From: Desulfosporosinus fructosivorans | GTDB lineage: Bacteria; Bacillota; Desulfitobacteriia; Desulfitobacteriales; Desulfitobacteriaceae | NCBI RefSeq assembly: GCF_004766045.1 | Contig: NZ_SPQQ01000003.1 | Span: 248,001 to 312,000, forward strand | Length of the DNA stretch: 64,000 bases | Reading direction: 5' to 3' | Shown here: piece by piece, positions 62,657 to 64,000 of the stretch | How positions within the stretch are numbered: position 1 is the first letter of the stretch | How the letters are laid out: each line of letters begins with the position of its first letter | The notes under the pieces: generated by a model | The model's database searches: none | Seen by the model: the letters and a program-made list of their open reading frames with translations, nothing else | What the model was told of the DNA's origin: nothing | Translations under genes and position numbers: made by a program

Positions 62657-62703
62657 GAAAGAAAAAGTGGCCGAGGATCTAATCCTCAGTCACTTTTTCT
62701 TTC
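62657..62703. terminator. Bidirectional terminator between SHOCT gene and histidine kinase
   Basis: GAAAGAAAAAGTGGCCGAGGAT-like arm (62657-62678, in parts GAAAGAAAAAGTGG and CCGAGGAT) pairs with ATCCTCAGTCACTTTTTC (62682-62699) and further TTTC. A/T-rich ends serve both directions. The kinase stop codon lies inside it. Confidence 0.75.
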
Positions 62704-64000
62704 TTGGAAGCTGGACGATGAATACAGTCTCATGCTCGACTTTACTCTGTACGGTGATCGTGCCTTGATGTAGATCTATAATCTGGCGGACCAGCGCAAG
62801 ACCGATTCCTGTTCCCCCTGTCTCACGGGTCCGGGATTTGTCGGCACGGTAAAATCGCTCGAATATTAAAGGAAGATCTTCTTCAGAGATGCCTATACCA
62901 GTATTGCTAATCTTAATTTCAGCGGATGTCGGAGTGCTTGTAAGGGCGACGGTAATCTGACCTCCTAAATTTGAGTACCTATAGGCATTATGCATCAAAT
63001 TATAGAATAGCCTAGTAAGAAGGTGCTCGTCCCCGGATGTTGTCACAGATTCTTCCGGAGCATTCCAAGTTAGAGTTAATTCCTTTTCCTGGATAAGAGG
63101 AAGAAGGCTACGCATAATTTTTTCAAGAAGATGCCTTATGTCCACAGGCTCAAGCTTTAGCTGTAATCCACCGATTTCAGCCACATTTAAGTCTTTTAGA
63201 TCGCTGGACAAGTCAACTAGACGGTTGATTTCCTCATGAATAGAGGCGAGATTTTCCTGATTTGCAGGAAGAACGCCGTCTTGAAAAGCTTCAATATAAC
63301 TTTTGATCGAGGTCAAGGGAGTGCGCAGTTCGTGGGCGATGTCGGCAGTAAACTGTTTGCGGAGGGTTTCTTGGCGATTTAAATTGTCTGCCATCGCATT
63401 AAAAGCATTTGCAAGTAGTCTTACCTCGTCTTTGGAGCGAACGGAAACACGCTCGTCAAGGTGGCCATGCCCAATACGATTGGCTGCTTGCGTTAATCGT
63501 CTGAGTGGAGCGACGAGTTGGCGGCTTGTAAAGAAACTGAGGATAATTCCAAAAAGAAGCGCCAATCCTCCAGCGAAGAGTAGTGAACGGAAAACTGTAG
63601 ATTGGAAGCGGACATCTTGGGGATTGAGGATCTGTGCGGTTGCAGGGTAGCGAACTTCTGCAGTGGCTATAGTCCCTAGAGGTCCCGACACAGTATATTT
63701 TTTTGTTTTCCAACTTGTTGTGGAATTCGAGGACATTCCCATCATACCCATTTCGGCATTTCCGTGCATCATGTCTTCCATAGTGTTGCTTAACGTAGCG
63801 ATAAGTTTACCGGTTGGATCTGTCAAAGTAACAACTGTGCCCATAGGGAGGGCGTGGGAAACTTCGTTCAAAGACGTAGAATCCCAAGTCCCCTTAGTCT
63901 GATAAAGGGCACTCAGACGAGAAGGCAACTGTTCTAACGTTGCCTCATTCGCCTGGGTTAAATAATCACTAAACTGTTGTTTGAATACGAAATTCACGGC
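62690..64000 (-). CDS. Sensor histidine kinase with Met-rich sensor loop (N-terminus beyond the window)
   Basis: At least 436 codons; the frame is open to the right edge, so the first membrane helix and true start are missing. Extracytoplasmic region (~1-135 of what is visible) contains MEDMMHGNAEMGMMGMSSNS, a Met/His cluster. Then a helix (SLLFAGGLALLFGIILSFF), HAMP (RIGHGHLDERVSVRSKDEVR), HisKA (TADIAHELRTPLTSIKSYIE) and HATPase (NLMHNAYRYSN, GTGIGLALVRQII). The Met cluster in the sensor and the Met-rich genes next door point to a soft-metal stimulus such as copper. Confidence 0.85.
   Translation of the reverse strand, partial: AVNFVFKQQFSDYLTQANEATLEQLPSRLSALYQTKGTWDSTSLNEVSHALPMGTVVTLTDPTGKLIATLSNTMEDMMHGNAEMGMMGMSSNSTTSWKTKKYTVSGPLGTIATAEVRYPATAQILNPQDVRFQSTVFRSLLFAGGLALLFGIILSFFTSRQLVAPLRRLTQAANRIGHGHLDERVSVRSKDEVRLLANAFNAMADNLNRQETLRKQFTADIAHELRTPLTSIKSYIEAFQDGVLPANQENLASIHEEINRLVDLSSDLKDLNVAEIGGLQLKLEPVDIRHLLEKIMRSLLPLIQEKELTLTWNAPEESVTTSGDEHLLTRLFYNLMHNAYRYSNLGGQITVALTSTPTSAEIKISNTGIGISEEDLPLIFERFYRADKSRTRETGGTGIGLALVRQIIDLHQGTITVQSKVEHETVFIVQLPRKKK

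Noticed and set aside
1-64000. tRNA, rRNA, CRISPR array, intact insertion sequence or prophage
   Set aside because: No cloverleaf-type sequence, regular spacer-repeat array, transposase or phage structural gene was found on reading both strands.

Overview
The window reads as chromosome of a low-to-mid GC, endospore-forming, strictly anaerobic Firmicute of the Desulfosporosinus/Desulfitobacterium group (Peptococcaceae). This is inferred from gene content: a DsrC with both C-terminal cysteines, an AprA/AprB-like flavoprotein-ferredoxin pair, ferredoxin-linked 2-oxoglutarate oxidoreductase, a Tlp spore protein, MurT/GatD, an EndoA/EndoAI module and many radical-SAM enzymes. Genes are tightly packed, with frequent 4-base stop/start overlaps and hairpin terminators. 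I saw no tRNA, rRNA, CRISPR array, intact transposase or phage block.

Layout. 1-6000 is a decayed stretch: the tail of an alkaline phosphatase, a YibE/F membrane protein, an orphan HicB, a divergent XRE regulator/small gene pair with visible operators, a BioB-like radical-SAM gene, then a frameshifted DUF3842 gene and two further broken reading frames. 6.4-7.8 kb is ccdA-resA (thiol redox and cytochrome c maturation). 8.0-10.8 kb is an ECF cobalt/nickel importer (cbiM with PDGLE tail, cbiQ, cbiO). 11.1-17.3 kb is sucC-sucD-korDABC plus a HEAT-repeat gene: oxidative decarboxylation of 2-oxoglutarate with substrate-level ATP. 17.6-20.2 kb has a HEAT-methyltransferase-VOC fusion and a convergent PLP enzyme behind a Fur-like box. 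20.4-22.2 kb has tlp, a YhcC-type radical-SAM gene and a small unknown gene. 22.2-24.7 kb has a glutamate 2,3-aminomutase divergent from a BusR-like GntR/RCK_C regulator, followed by acpS, nnrD and alr.

28-38.3 kb: tagO, gltB-gltD (each preceded by a copy of a repeated structured element) and helD. 38.4-43.8 kb on the minus strand is kdpD-kdpE-ktrB-ktrA, a potassium operon in which the Kdp sensor pair is joined to Ktr rather than to a Kdp pump. 44-48.5 kb: murT-gatD, the EndoAI/EndoA toxin-antitoxin and a class C26 amidase. 48.6-54.3 kb: a two-gene ABC exporter and a four-gene polar amino-acid ABC importer. 54.9-60.4 kb: a Crp/Fnr regulator, a DASS anion transporter, an AprA-like flavoprotein, an AprB-like ferredoxin and dsrC. 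The end carries a Met-rich secreted protein, two SHOCT membrane proteins and a convergent histidine kinase whose extracytoplasmic region is itself Met-rich.

How the parts connect (inference). Two blocks point to osmotic and potassium homeostasis under c-di-AMP: BusR-like regulator plus beta-glutamate synthesis, and KdpDE plus KtrAB. The most unusual items are a dispersed family of structured repeats resembling IS200/IS605 right ends or omega-RNAs, the AprAB-like/DASS/Crp cluster of unknown substrate, and the Met-rich secreted protein/SHOCT/sensor set.
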